64,000 nucleotides of DNA from Jatrophihabitans sp964252635 (GCF_964252635.1 NZ_CAXUNP010000010.1:1-64000), one strand, 5' to 3'. Counted from the stretch's first letter, positions 16,773 to 26,909 are shown. A program made the numbers and translations. The notes: generated from the sequence alone by a model not told the origin.

Positions 16773-18947
16773 ATGCGCGTTCGCTCCGACATCAGGCCGA
16801 CCTCCGGCACCTTCCAGGTGGTCTCCGACTTCGAACCCTCCGGTGACCAGCCCGCGGCCATCGCCGACCTCGAGAAGCGGATCCGCAACGGCGAGGACAA
16901 CGTCGTCCTGCTCGGCGCCACCGGCACCGGCAAGTCGGCGACCACGGCCTGGCTCATCGAGCGCCTGCAGCGTCCGACCCTGGTGATGGCGCCGAACAAG
17001 ACGCTGGCAGCCCAGCTGGCCAACGAGCTGCGCGAGATGCTGCCGAACAACGCGGTCGAGTACTTCGTCAGCTACTACGACTACTACCAGCCCGAGGCCT
17101 ACGTCCCGCAGACCGACACCTACATCGAGAAGGACTCCTCGGTCAACGACGAGGTCGAGCGGCTGCGGCACTCGGCCACCAACTCGCTGCTGACCCGGCG
17201 CGACGTCGTGGTGGTGGCGAGCGTCTCGTGCATCTACGGCCTCGGCACCCCGCAGGAGTACGTCGACCGCTCGGTGCGCCTGCACGTCGGCCAGCAGATC
17301 GAGCGCGAGTCCATCCTGCGGCACCTCGTCGACGTCCAGTACACCCGCAACGACCTGTCCTTCACCCGCGGGACGTTCCGGGTGCGCGGCGACACCGTCG
17401 AGATGTTCCCGGTCTACGAGGAGCTCGCGATCCGCGCCGAGATGTTCGGCGACGAGATCGAGCGGCTCTACTACCTGCACCCCCTGACGGGCGAGGTCGT
17501 CCGGGAGGTGGAGGAGGTGTTCATCTTCCCGGCCACGCACTACGCGGCCGGGCCCGAGCGCATGGAGCGGGCCATCCGCGGCATCGAGGCCGAGCTGGCC
17601 CAGCGCCTGGCCGAGCTCGAGGGTCAGAACAAGCTGCTCGAGGCGCAGCGCCTGCGGATGCGCACCTCCTACGACATCGAGATGATGCGGCAGGTCGGGT
17701 TCTGCTCCGGCATCGAGAACTACTCGATGCACATCGACGGGCGCACCCCGGGCAGCGCCCCGAACTGCCTGCTCGACTACTTCCCCGAGGACTACCTGCT
17801 CGTCATCGACGAGTCGCACGTGACGGTCCCGCAGACGGGCGGCATGTACGAGGGCGACATGTCCCGCAAGCGGATGCTCGTCGACCACGGCTTCCGGCTC
17901 CCGTCGGCCATGGACAACCGCCCGCTGAAGTTCGAGGAGTTCGTCGAGCGGGTCGGCCAGACGGTCTACCTGTCCGCCACGCCCGGCGACTACGAGATGA
18001 ACCTGGTGCAGGGCGAGTTCGTCGAGCAGGTCATCCGCCCGACCGGCCTCGTCGACCCCGAGATCGTGGTCAAGCCCACCAAGGGCCAGATCGACGACCT
18101 CATCCACGAGATCCGCGACCGCACGGAGAAGAACGAGCGGGTCCTGGTCACGACGCTGACCAAGAAGATGGCCGAGGACCTCACCGACTACCTGCTCGAG
18201 ATGAACATCCGGGTGCGCTACCTGCACTCCGAGGTGGACACCCTGCGCCGGGTGGAGCTGCTGCGTGAGCTGCGGATGGGCGAGTACGACGTGCTGGTCG
18301 GCATCAACCTGCTGAGGGAGGGTCTCGACCTGCCCGAGGTGTCGTTGGTCGCCATCCTCGACGCCGACAAGGAGGGCTTCCTGCGTTCCGGGCGCTCGCT
18401 GATCCAGACCATCGGCCGCGCAGCGCGCAACGTCTCGGGGCAGGTGCACATGTACGCCGACACCGTGACCCCGTCCATGGCGCTGGCGATCGAGGAGACG
18501 ACGCGGCGCCGCGAGAAGCAGGTGGCCTACAACGTCGAGCACGGCATCGACCCCACCCCGCTGCGCAAGCGGATCGGCGACATCACCGACCTGCTGAACC
18601 GCGAGGCCGCCGACACCGAGGAGCTGCTGTCCGGGGCCGTCCCGGTCGGCGGGTCCGGGCGCTCGCAGTCGCGCGGCAAGACCCCGTCTCCGAGCCGCGG
18701 TGGTCGTGGGGCAGGGGGCACGGGTGTCTCCGGCGGTGTCGTCGGCGTCGGCGCACACGCGTCGGGCGGGCTCGACGTCGCCCAGATGCCCCGCGCCGAG
18801 CTGGCCGACCTGATCCAGCAGCTCAACGACCAGATGCTCGGCGCCGCCCGAGAGCTGCAGTTCGAGGTGGCGGCGCGACTGCGCGACGAGATCGGCGAGC
18901 TGAAGAAGGAACTGCGAGGGATGGACGCGGCCGGGGTGGGCCGCTGA
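16773..18947 (+). CDS. uvrB: excinuclease ABC subunit B
   Basis: Damage-verifying helicase-like subunit of nucleotide excision repair, acting with UvrA and UvrC. The 724-residue protein has Walker A GATGTGKS at 48-55, the beta-hairpin region YYDYYQPEAYVP at 101-112 that probes DNA, DESH as motif II, LSATPGD, and motif VI QTIGRAARN. The UvrC/UvrA-interacting UVR motif is at the C-terminus (about 680-715, LNDQMLGAARELQFEVAA). Between helicase core and UVR motif is an unusually long Ser/Gly/Arg-rich linker (about 628-662), a flexible spacer seen in actinobacteria. ATG at 16773. The VOC gene follows after one base. Confidence 0.97.
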   Translation: MRVRSDIRPTSGTFQVVSDFEPSGDQPAAIADLEKRIRNGEDNVVLLGATGTGKSATTAWLIERLQRPTLVMAPNKTLAAQLANELREMLPNNAVEYFVSYYDYYQPEAYVPQTDTYIEKDSSVNDEVERLRHSATNSLLTRRDVVVVASVSCIYGLGTPQEYVDRSVRLHVGQQIERESILRHLVDVQYTRNDLSFTRGTFRVRGDTVEMFPVYEELAIRAEMFGDEIERLYYLHPLTGEVVREVEEVFIFPATHYAAGPERMERAIRGIEAELAQRLAELEGQNKLLEAQRLRMRTSYDIEMMRQVGFCSGIENYSMHIDGRTPGSAPNCLLDYFPEDYLLVIDESHVTVPQTGGMYEGDMSRKRMLVDHGFRLPSAMDNRPLKFEEFVERVGQTVYLSATPGDYEMNLVQGEFVEQVIRPTGLVDPEIVVKPTKGQIDDLIHEIRDRTEKNERVLVTTLTKKMAEDLTDYLLEMNIRVRYLHSEVDTLRRVELLRELRMGEYDVLVGINLLREGLDLPEVSLVAILDADKEGFLRSGRSLIQTIGRAARNVSGQVHMYADTVTPSMALAIEETTRRREKQVAYNVEHGIDPTPLRKRIGDITDLLNREAADTEELLSGAVPVGGSGRSQSRGKTPSPSRGGRGAGGTGVSGGVVGVGAHASGGLDVAQMPRAELADLIQQLNDQMLGAARELQFEVAARLRDEIGELKKELRGMDAAGVGR

Positions 18948-18948
18948 G

Positions 18949-19350
18949 GTGAGCGCCCGACCTGCCCCGATGCACATCGCGCCGGTCATCGCCGTCTCCG
19001 ACCTCGATCGGGCGCGCGAGTTCTACGAGGGCAAGCTGGGCCTCGACGGCAGGTCGACGCCGGGTGGGTGGGTCGTCGCCGGGGACCACGGCACCGTCCT
19101 GAACCTCCTGCCCGGCGTCGAGCACGCCGGATCTGCGGAGTGGCCGGTGGCCACGTTTTGGGTCCACGACGTGCACGCGGTCGTCCGCGAGCTGCGGGCC
19201 CGCGGGGTGCCGTTCCTGGGCCCGGACGACCTGCCCTTCGACCTCGACCCCGATGGTGTCTCCACGGGTCAGGACGGCCTGCACGTCGCCTGGATGCGCG
19301 ACCCCGACGGGTCGGTGCTGACCGTCTTCTCCCTGATCGGCGAGGGCTGA
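18949..19350 (+). CDS. VOC-family (glyoxalase-like) protein
   Basis: 133 residues in a vicinal oxygen chelate fold: PVIAVSDLDRAREFYEGKLG opens the first module, FWVHDVHAVVRELRARGV the second, and WMRDPDGSVLTVFSL closes it. It lacks the usual final glutamate (VLTVF instead of VLELF), so a metal-dependent reaction is uncertain. GTG at 18949 begins one base after the uvrB stop; ATG at 18970 is an equally plausible start and fits family length. Close spacing implies cotranscription with uvrB, though a shared role is not obvious. Confidence 0.78.
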   Translation: MSARPAPMHIAPVIAVSDLDRAREFYEGKLGLDGRSTPGGWVVAGDHGTVLNLLPGVEHAGSAEWPVATFWVHDVHAVVRELRARGVPFLGPDDLPFDLDPDGVSTGQDGLHVAWMRDPDGSVLTVFSLIGEG

Positions 19351-19370
19351 CCCGGATCGGTTCTCTCCGC

Positions 19371-19463
19371 GGGCCCGCGACGGCCGACCCCGGTCTAGTG
19401 TCCGCCTGGGCCCGCGACGCTGACCCCGGTCTGGTGTCCGCCTGGGCCCGCGCCTGCCGACCT
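19371..19463. repeat. 36/37-bp intergenic tandem repeat
   Basis: Two nearly identical units run from 19371-19407 (37 bases) and 19408-19443 (36 bases), each starting GGGCCCGCGACG and ending GTGTCCGCCT, with a third partial copy at 19444-19463 (GGGCCCGCG, then divergent). They differ by a few substitutions and a one-base gap. The length is not a multiple of three and the region has no gene. Confidence 0.8.
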
Positions 19464-19469
19464 CATCAG

Positions 19470-19520
19470 TGATCAACTGCGGATCCGGGTCGATGGACGG
19501 CCGATCCCCGCAGTCGATCA
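19470..19520. repeat. imperfect inverted repeat in intergenic region
   Basis: TGATCAACTGCGGATC at 19470-19485 is matched by GATCCCCGCAGTCGATCA at 19503-19520 on the opposite strand, with one mismatch and a two-base bulge, around a 17-base loop. It could fold as a hairpin downstream of the uvrB-VOC unit. The 13-mer GTGATCAACTGCG recurs at 10275-10287 on the other strand in another intergenic region. Confidence 0.6.
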
Positions 19521-19560
19521 TCGTTCTACGTCCACCGACCGCCGCTCCGCCCGGCACCGA

Positions 19561-19610
19561 GCCGCCGGGAGCCGCCGGGAGCCGCCGGGAACCGCCGGGA
19601 GCCGCCGGGA
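19561..19610. repeat. 10-bp minisatellite, five copies
   Basis: GCCGCCGGGA is repeated five times without interruption, the fourth copy carrying one change (ACCGCCGGGA). The array ends 59 bases before the start of the short-chain dehydrogenase gene. The unit length shows it is non-coding; it lies where a promoter would be expected. Together with the two repeats just upstream it makes 19351-19669 a gene-free, repeat-rich stretch. Confidence 0.85.
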
Positions 19611-19669
19611 GGCGCCGACGGCACCACCGTGGCAGGATCGATCGCATACCACGAGGTACGGGGGCGCAC

Positions 19670-20503
19670 ATGGGTCGAGCAGGGACCGTCCACGGCAAGG
19701 TCGTCGCCATCAGCGGAGGGGCCAGGGGGATCGGGTACGCCACCGCTCGCCGGCTCATCGACGACGGTGCGCGGGTCGCCATCGGCGACATCGACGACGA
19801 ACGCCTCAAGGAGGCGGTGGGTGAGCTCGGCGTCACCGCCTACACCCACCTCGACGTCACCGACCCCGACTCGTTCGCCCGCTTCCTCGACCACGTCGAG
19901 GACGTGCTGGGCCCCGTCGACGTGGTGGTGAACAACGCCGGCATCATGCCGTTGGGCGCGTCGGCCGAGGAGCCGGACGCGGTCAGCCGCCGCGAGGTCG
20001 AGATCAACCTGCTCGGCGTCATCACCGGCACCAAGCAGGCCCTGACCCGGATGCTGCCGCGCCGGTCCGGCCACGTCATCAACATCTCGTCGCTGGCCGG
20101 CGAGAGCTACGTCCCGGGCGGGGCCACGTATTGCGCGACCAAGCACGCGGTCAAGGCCTACACCGAGACCGTGCGGCGCGAGTACCGCAACTCCGGGGTG
20201 TCCGTTTCCCAGGTCATGCCGTTCTTCACCAACACCGAGCTCGTCGCTGGGACATCGGGCACCAAGGGCATGCGCAACGTCGAGCCGGAGGACATCGCCG
20301 CCGCGGTCGCCGGGCTCATCGTGCGCCCACGGCCGCGCGTGCGGGTCAGCAAGCTGGCCGGTGCGATCACCCAGTCGCAGGCCTTCCTGCCGTCGCGCGT
20401 TTCCGAGTATCTGGGCCGGGTCCTCGGGGCCGAGAGCGCGTTCACGGCCGGCGTCGACCCCTCGGCGCGCCAGGCCTACGAGGACCGCGTCCGCGCCGTC
20501 TGA
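19670..20503 (+). CDS. short-chain dehydrogenase/reductase (SDR)
   Basis: 277 residues of the classical SDR fold, NAD(P)-dependent. The dinucleotide motif GGARGIG is near residues 14-20, acidic GDIDDE after strand 2 suggests NAD(H) preference, then NNAGIMP, the catalytic serine in INISSLAG and YCATKHAVK with Tyr and Lys four apart. The C-terminal 50 residues (RPRPRVRVSKLAGAI and beyond) extend past the core as in actinobacterial SDRs of the lipid type. ATG at 19670; the frame continues upstream through the repeat array but with no coding signal. Substrate unknown. It is convergent with the IclR gene. Confidence 0.87.
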   Translation: MGRAGTVHGKVVAISGGARGIGYATARRLIDDGARVAIGDIDDERLKEAVGELGVTAYTHLDVTDPDSFARFLDHVEDVLGPVDVVVNNAGIMPLGASAEEPDAVSRREVEINLLGVITGTKQALTRMLPRRSGHVINISSLAGESYVPGGATYCATKHAVKAYTETVRREYRNSGVSVSQVMPFFTNTELVAGTSGTKGMRNVEPEDIAAAVAGLIVRPRPRVRVSKLAGAITQSQAFLPSRVSEYLGRVLGAESAFTAGVDPSARQAYEDRVRAV

Positions 20504-20509
20504 TCGCGG

Positions 20510-21283
20510 TCAGGGCCGCGCGGGCACGGCCCCACCGATGCGCCGGGTCAGGGTGTCCGCCGTCCGCAGCACCGCCGCTGCCATCCGCTCGCGGACCGGC
20601 GGGGGCGTGCTCACCGACGGGAACGTCACGGCCACGCTGGCGACGGGGTGCGCCGAGTGGTCGAACACCGCCGACGCCGCGGACGCCCAGCCCGCACTGA
20701 CCTCGCCGTCCTCGACGGCCCAGCCGCGCCGCCGCACCTCTGTCAGCAGGGCCCGCAGTGCCCGCGGCGAGCGTGGGCCCACCGGGGTGCGCAGCACGAA
20801 GGCCGCCGCGTCCGGGAACAGCGCGCGGATCTGGGCCGGCGGCAGGGCGGCGAGCAGCGCGCGCCCGCTGGCGGTCAGCTGCGCGGGCAGGCGTACCCCG
20901 ACGTCGGTCACCAGCGGCGGGCGCCCGGGCGCGCGCTCCTCGATCACGTAGACGACCTCGCGGCCGTGCTGCACGGCCAGGTGCGCCGTATGCCCGGTGC
21001 GGTCGACCAGCTCGGCGAGCGGCACCCGGGCGAGCCGTTGCAGCGGCGCCTGCCGCGTGTAGCCGGTACCCAGTTCGTAGGCGGCGACACCCAGCGCGTA
21101 GCGCCGGTCCTCGGGCAGGTGGGTGACGAAACCGGAGTCCACCAACGTCGAGAGCAGGTGGTAGACGGTCGACCGCGGCAGTCCGAGCTCGCGCACGACC
21201 ACGGCGGCCTGCACCGGCCCGGCCTGGCCGCTCAACAGCCGCAGGATCGCCAGGGTCTGCGCGGCGGCAGGGACGATCGCCAT
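20510..21283 (-). CDS. IclR-family transcriptional regulator, probably of hut genes
   Basis: 257 residues: an N-terminal winged helix-turn-helix (about 8-60; LAILRLLSGQ, then LGLPRSTVYHLLSTLVDSGFV) and a C-terminal IclR effector domain (about 75-245; DVGVRLPAQLTASGRALLA is the family hallmark). Divergent from hutU across 120 bases that contain a perfect 16-base palindrome 13 bases ahead of this start. That position suggests autoregulation as well as control of the histidine pathway, probably by urocanate or another intermediate. The link to hut is inferred from position. ATG at 21283. Confidence 0.88.
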   Translation of the reverse strand: MAIVPAAAQTLAILRLLSGQAGPVQAAVVVRELGLPRSTVYHLLSTLVDSGFVTHLPEDRRYALGVAAYELGTGYTRQAPLQRLARVPLAELVDRTGHTAHLAVQHGREVVYVIEERAPGRPPLVTDVGVRLPAQLTASGRALLAALPPAQIRALFPDAAAFVLRTPVGPRSPRALRALLTEVRRRGWAVEDGEVSAGWASAASAVFDHSAHPVASVAVTFPSVSTPPPVRERMAAAVLRTADTLTRRIGGAVPARP

Positions 21284-21296
21284 TCCGGCATGCTAC

Positions 21297-21312
21297 GTCT
21301 GAGATCTCAGAC
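21297..21312. promoter_or_regulatory. perfect 16-bp palindrome, probable IclR operator
   Basis: GTCTGAGATCTCAGAC is a perfect palindrome between the divergent IclR regulator and hutU, 13 bases upstream of the regulator start and 91 upstream of hutU. IclR proteins bind as dimers to palindromes of about this size. No second copy was noticed in the window. Confidence 0.65.
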
Positions 21313-21403
21313 CGCTTACCAGGTGTCGGGTCGCCACGAGCGCCCCGGACGGTGTGCAATCGAGGTCACCACGCAGGACGTACGCGACGCAGAGGAGACC
21401 GCC

Positions 21404-23062
<1,659 letters not shown>

Positions 23063-23105
23063 CCGTCATCGCGGCGACGGCCCGGTCGTGGAGCGGCGGT
23101 ACCGG

Positions 23106-24305
23106 GTGACCGGCTCGGGGTTCGACCGGATGTGGGCCGATCTCGCGCCGATCGGTCGCGACCCCGGCTCCGGCGGTTACCGGCGCTTCGCCTGGACCGA
23201 CGAGGACGCCGCCCTGCGGGAGTGGTTCGCGGGTGAGGCGACGGCCCGTGGCCTGGACCTCGTCGAGGACCGCGCGGGCAACCAGTGGGCCTGGCTCGGC
23301 GACCCGGACGCCGACGGGCCGGGCGTGGTGCTCGGCTCACACCTCGACTCGGTGCCCGACGGCGGCGCGTTCGACGGGCCGCTCGGCGTGGTCAGCGCCT
23401 TTGCCGCCCTGGACGCGCTGCGGGTGCGCGGCGTGGTCCCGAGTCGGCCGCTCGCCGTCGCCCACTTCGGCGACGAGGAGGGCGCGCGGTTCGGCATCGC
23501 CTGCGCCGGCTCACGCATCATCACCGGGGCACTCGACGCGGACCGCGCCCGCGGCCTGACCGACGCCGACGGGGTCCGGCTGGGCGAGGCGTTCACCCGT
23601 ACCGGACGACGCGCCGAGCACCTCGGCCGCGACGACGAGACGCTGCGCCGCATCGGCACGTTCGTCGAACTGCACGTCGAGCAGGGCCGGGGGCTCATCG
23701 ACCTCGACCGCCCGGTGGCGGTGGGCTCGGGCATCCGGCCACACGGCCGCTGGCGGGTCGACCTGACCGGTACGGCCGACCACGCCGGCACCACCCGGAT
23801 GTTCGACCGCAAGGACGCCATGCAGGCCTTCGCGATGCTCGTCACGTCGGTGCGCGCGGCCGCGATCGCCCAGGAGGGGGTGGCCACCTGCGGGAAGGTG
23901 CGCGTGACGCCGAACGGCGTCAACGCGATCGCGTCGCACGTCACCGCCTGGGTCGACGCCCGCGCCGGGTCGGAGCAACAGGTGCGCGACATCGTCGCCG
24001 ACATCGCGCGCGACCTCGAGGCCATGGACGGCGCCACGATGACCGAGGAGTCGTGGACGGGCGTCACCGCCTTCGATCCCGCCCTGGCCGACGACCTCGC
24101 CGCGATGCTCGACGGCGCGCCGCAGCTCGACACCGGCGCCGGCCACGACGCCGGCGTACTGGCGGTGGCCGGCATCCCCACCGCCATGCTGTTCGTCCGC
24201 AACCCGACCGGCGTCTCGCACTCGCCCGCGGAGTTCGCCGAGCGGGACGACTGCCTGGCCGGCGTCGACGCCCTGACGCAGGTCGTCGAACGCCTCGTCG
24301 GATGA
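23106..24305 (+). CDS. M20-family amidohydrolase (allantoate amidohydrolase-like) in hut operon
   Basis: 399-residue metallohydrolase of the M20 carbamoylase group. Metal and catalytic residues are visible in GSHLDSVPDGGAFDGPLGV (His and Asp), FGDEEGARFG (Glu-Glu) and ELHVEQG; the dimerisation domain follows (HAGTTRMFDRKDA), with a late GAGHDAG and SHSPAE. Family members cleave N-carbamoyl or ureido groups. Sitting between hutU and hutF, it may deformylate N-formylglutamate made by HutF, taking the place of HutG. That is inference from position. Start GTG at 23106 fits the family; GTG at 23088 is an alternative. It begins 43 bases after hutU. Confidence 0.82.
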   Translation: MTGSGFDRMWADLAPIGRDPGSGGYRRFAWTDEDAALREWFAGEATARGLDLVEDRAGNQWAWLGDPDADGPGVVLGSHLDSVPDGGAFDGPLGVVSAFAALDALRVRGVVPSRPLAVAHFGDEEGARFGIACAGSRIITGALDADRARGLTDADGVRLGEAFTRTGRRAEHLGRDDETLRRIGTFVELHVEQGRGLIDLDRPVAVGSGIRPHGRWRVDLTGTADHAGTTRMFDRKDAMQAFAMLVTSVRAAAIAQEGVATCGKVRVTPNGVNAIASHVTAWVDARAGSEQQVRDIVADIARDLEAMDGATMTEESWTGVTAFDPALADDLAAMLDGAPQLDTGAGHDAGVLAVAGIPTAMLFVRNPTGVSHSPAEFAERDDCLAGVDALTQVVERLVG

Positions 24306-24317
24306 CTCCCACCCCGT

Positions 24318-24369
24318 CGAGTTGTCCGCGCCAACACGTGTGTGAACGCGTCCGGGCGCGGACAACTCG
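24318..24369. repeat. 15-bp perfect inverted repeat inside the hut operon
   Basis: CGAGTTGTCCGCGCC at 24318-24332 is exactly complementary to GGCGCGGACAACTCG at 24355-24369. The 22-base loop contains CACGTG and ACGCGT palindromes. It fills most of the 82-base gap between the M20 gene and hutF. No T-run follows, so a standard intrinsic terminator is unlikely; it could attenuate, stabilise mRNA ends or be a mobile palindromic repeat. Confidence 0.85.
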
Positions 24370-24387
24370 GAATGGGCGGGCCGCAGC

Positions 24388-25704
24388 GTGACCTCGTACT
24401 TCGCGCGTACGGCCCTGCTGCCCGACGGCCCGGCCCGTGACGTGCGGTTCGACGTCGCGAACGGCCGTTTCGCCGCGGTGACACCCGGCGCCGACGCCAC
24501 CGGAGCCACCGTGTTGCCCGGCGTCGTGCTGCCCGGCTTGGCGAACGGGCACAGCCATGCCTTCCACCGGGCCCTGCGCGGGCGCACCCACGCCGACGGC
24601 GGCACCTTCTGGACCTGGCGCGAGCGGATGTACGCGCTCGCCGCGCGGCTCGACCCCGACACCTACCTCGCCCTGGCCCGCGCGACCTACGCCGAGATGG
24701 CGCTGACCGGGTTCACCGCGGTGGGCGAGTTCCACTACCTGCACCACGCGCCCGACGGGCGGCCCTACGACGAGCCGAACGTGATGGCCGAGGCCCTGCG
24801 TGCCGCCGCGCGGGACGCAGGCATCCGGCTCACCCTGCTGGACGCCTGCTACCTCGCGGGCGGGCTGGACGGCGACGGCCACCGCCCGCTCGACCCGGTG
24901 CAGCGCCGGTTCGCCGACGCCGACGTCGATCACTGGGCGGCACGCGTGGCCGCGCTGACCGGCGACGACGGCATGCGGGTCGGAGCGGCCGTCCATTCGG
25001 TCCGCGCCGTGCCGCGCCCGGCTCTCGCGCCGGTCGCCACGGCCGCCGGCGACCGGCCGCTGCACGTCCACCTGTCCGAGCAGCCGGCCGAGAACGCCGC
25101 CGCCCAGGCCTTCTACGGCACCAGCCCGACGCACCTGCTCGCCGACGCCGGCGCGCTGGGGCCGCGCACCACCGCCGTGCACGGGACGCATCTCGGACCT
25201 GACGACGTCGTCACCCTGGGTGCACAACAGGTCACCGTCTGCTTCTGCCCGACCACGGAGCGTGATCTCGCCGACGGCATCGGACCGGCCCGGGAACTGG
25301 TGGCGGCCGGTGCCAGGCTGTCGCTCGGCTCCGACCAGCACGCCGTGATCGACGCGTTCGAGGAGGCCCGCGGCCTCGAGGCGCACGAACGGCTACGCAG
25401 CCACGAGCGGGGGCGGTTCACCCCGCCGGACCTGCTCGCCGCCGTCACCCGGCACGACGCCCTCGGCTGGCCCGACGCGGGGACCCTCGAGGTCGGCCGG
25501 CGGGCCGATCTCGTCGCCGTGCGCGACGACTCGGTGCGCACCGCGGGGGCCGCACCCGAGCAGCTCGTCCACGCCGCGACCGCGTCCGACGTCGACACCG
25601 TCCTGGTCGACGGCCGCACCGTCGTGACCGGCGGCCGCCACGTGCTGGGGGACGTGGGCCGCCTGCTCACCGAGGCGATCGAGGCTGCATGGCAACCACG
25701 CTGA
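24388..25704 (+). CDS. hutF: formimidoylglutamate deiminase
   Basis: Hydrolyses N-formimidoyl-L-glutamate to N-formylglutamate and ammonia, in the five-step histidine pathway. 438 residues of the amidohydrolase (TIM barrel, Zn) superfamily. LANGHSHAFHRALRG carries the first metal-binding HxH, HVHLSEQ the substrate/metal histidine, TAVHGTHLG another histidine, and SLGSDQHAVID the catalytic aspartate. The HSH and SEQ forms match HutF rather than other deaminases. GTG at 24388; no strong ribosome site. It overlaps hutI by 16 bases. The gap before it holds a long hairpin. Confidence 0.93.
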   Translation: MTSYFARTALLPDGPARDVRFDVANGRFAAVTPGADATGATVLPGVVLPGLANGHSHAFHRALRGRTHADGGTFWTWRERMYALAARLDPDTYLALARATYAEMALTGFTAVGEFHYLHHAPDGRPYDEPNVMAEALRAAARDAGIRLTLLDACYLAGGLDGDGHRPLDPVQRRFADADVDHWAARVAALTGDDGMRVGAAVHSVRAVPRPALAPVATAAGDRPLHVHLSEQPAENAAAQAFYGTSPTHLLADAGALGPRTTAVHGTHLGPDDVVTLGAQQVTVCFCPTTERDLADGIGPARELVAAGARLSLGSDQHAVIDAFEEARGLEAHERLRSHERGRFTPPDLLAAVTRHDALGWPDAGTLEVGRRADLVAVRDDSVRTAGAAPEQLVHAATASDVDTVLVDGRTVVTGGRHVLGDVGRLLTEAIEAAWQPR

Positions 25705-26858
25705 TCACCGACATCGCCGAGCTGGTCACCAACGACCCCGCGCAGGGCGACGGGTCCCCGCTCGGCGTCGTCCACGACGCCGCGGTCGTCGCCGACGACA
25801 CCGCCGTCCGCTGGGTGGGCCGCGCCGCCGACGCCCCGGCCGCCGACCGCGTGGTCCACGCGACCGGACGCGCGGTGATCCCCGGCTTCGTCGACGCGCA
25901 CACCCATCTGCTGTTCGCGGGCGACCGCTCGGCGGAGTTCGCCGCGCGCATGGCGGGCGACGCCTACGACGGCGGCGGCATCGCCTCGACGGTTACGGCC
26001 ACCCGCGCCGCGTCCGAGGACGACCTGCGGACCCTGCTGGCCAGACGGGTCTACGAACTGCGCAGCCAGGGCACCACGACCATCGAGATCAAGAGCGGCT
26101 ACGGCCTCGACGTCGTCACCGAACGACGCCTGCTCGAGCTGGCCGGCACGGCCACCGAGGAGACGACCTTCCTGGGCGGTCACGTCGTCCCGCCGGGGGT
26201 GGACCGGGACGACTACGTCCGCCTCGTGGCGGGGGAGATGCTCGTCGCCTGCGCGCCCTTCGCGCGGTGGATCGACGTGTTCTGCGAGCCGGCCAGTGCG
26301 CACGCCTTCGACGGCGACGAGTCTCGGACCATCCTGCAGGCGGGCGCCGCCGCCGGGCTCGAGGTGCGGGTGCACGGCAACCAGCTCGCCGCCGGGCCCG
26401 GGGTGCAGCTCGCCGTCGAGCTGGACGCCGCCAGCGTCGACCACTGCACCTACCTCACGGGCGCCGACGTCGACGCCCTGGCGGGCTCCGGCACCGTGGC
26501 CACACTGCTCCCGGGCGTCGAGTTCTCGACCCGTTCGCCGTACCCGGACGCGCGCCGACTGCTCGACGCCGGCGTCACCGTGGCCGTCGCGACCGACTGC
26601 AATCCCGGCACCAGTTACACGTCGTCGATGTCGTTCGTCATCGCCCTCGCCGTGCGCGAGATGCGGATGACGGCGGCGGAGGCGCTCTGGTCGGCCACGG
26701 CCGGTGGCGCGCGCAGCCTGCGCCGTTCCGACATCGGTCGCATCGCCGTCGGGGGCCGGCCGCACCTGACCATGCTGGACGCGCCGAGCCACGCGCACCT
26801 CGCCTACCGACCGGGTGTCCCGCTGACCAGGCCGATCGAGCTGGCGGAGCGCGGTTGA
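25689..26858 (+). CDS. hutI: imidazolonepropionase
   Basis: Hydrolyses imidazolonepropionate to N-formimidoyl-L-glutamate, the step before HutF. 389 residues; amidohydrolase fold with FVDAHTHLLFAGDR (metal HxH), TTTIEIKSGYGLD, VHGNQLAAGPG, DHCTY and ATDCNPGTSYT supplying metal and substrate ligands. ATG at 25689 overlaps the 3' end of hutF by 16 bases, so the two are translationally linked. Last gene of the hut unit; the next gene starts 51 bases later and is unrelated. Very sure. Confidence 0.95.
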   Translation: MATTLITDIAELVTNDPAQGDGSPLGVVHDAAVVADDTAVRWVGRAADAPAADRVVHATGRAVIPGFVDAHTHLLFAGDRSAEFAARMAGDAYDGGGIASTVTATRAASEDDLRTLLARRVYELRSQGTTTIEIKSGYGLDVVTERRLLELAGTATEETTFLGGHVVPPGVDRDDYVRLVAGEMLVACAPFARWIDVFCEPASAHAFDGDESRTILQAGAAAGLEVRVHGNQLAAGPGVQLAVELDAASVDHCTYLTGADVDALAGSGTVATLLPGVEFSTRSPYPDARRLLDAGVTVAVATDCNPGTSYTSSMSFVIALAVREMRMTAAEALWSATAGGARSLRRSDIGRIAVGGRPHLTMLDAPSHAHLAYRPGVPLTRPIELAERG

Positions 26859-26909
26859 GGGCCGGCGGGCGTCGCGCGCACGCTCAGCGAGAGATGCGAT
26901 GCTGACGTC

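Noticed and set aside
16146..18989. 947-residue minus-strand open frame opposite uvrB
   Set aside because: It mirrors UvrB codons, has low-complexity composition and no domain; uvrB is certain.
19470..19520. Inverted repeat considered an intrinsic terminator
   Set aside because: Stem has a mismatch and bulge and no T-run follows; listed only as a repeat.
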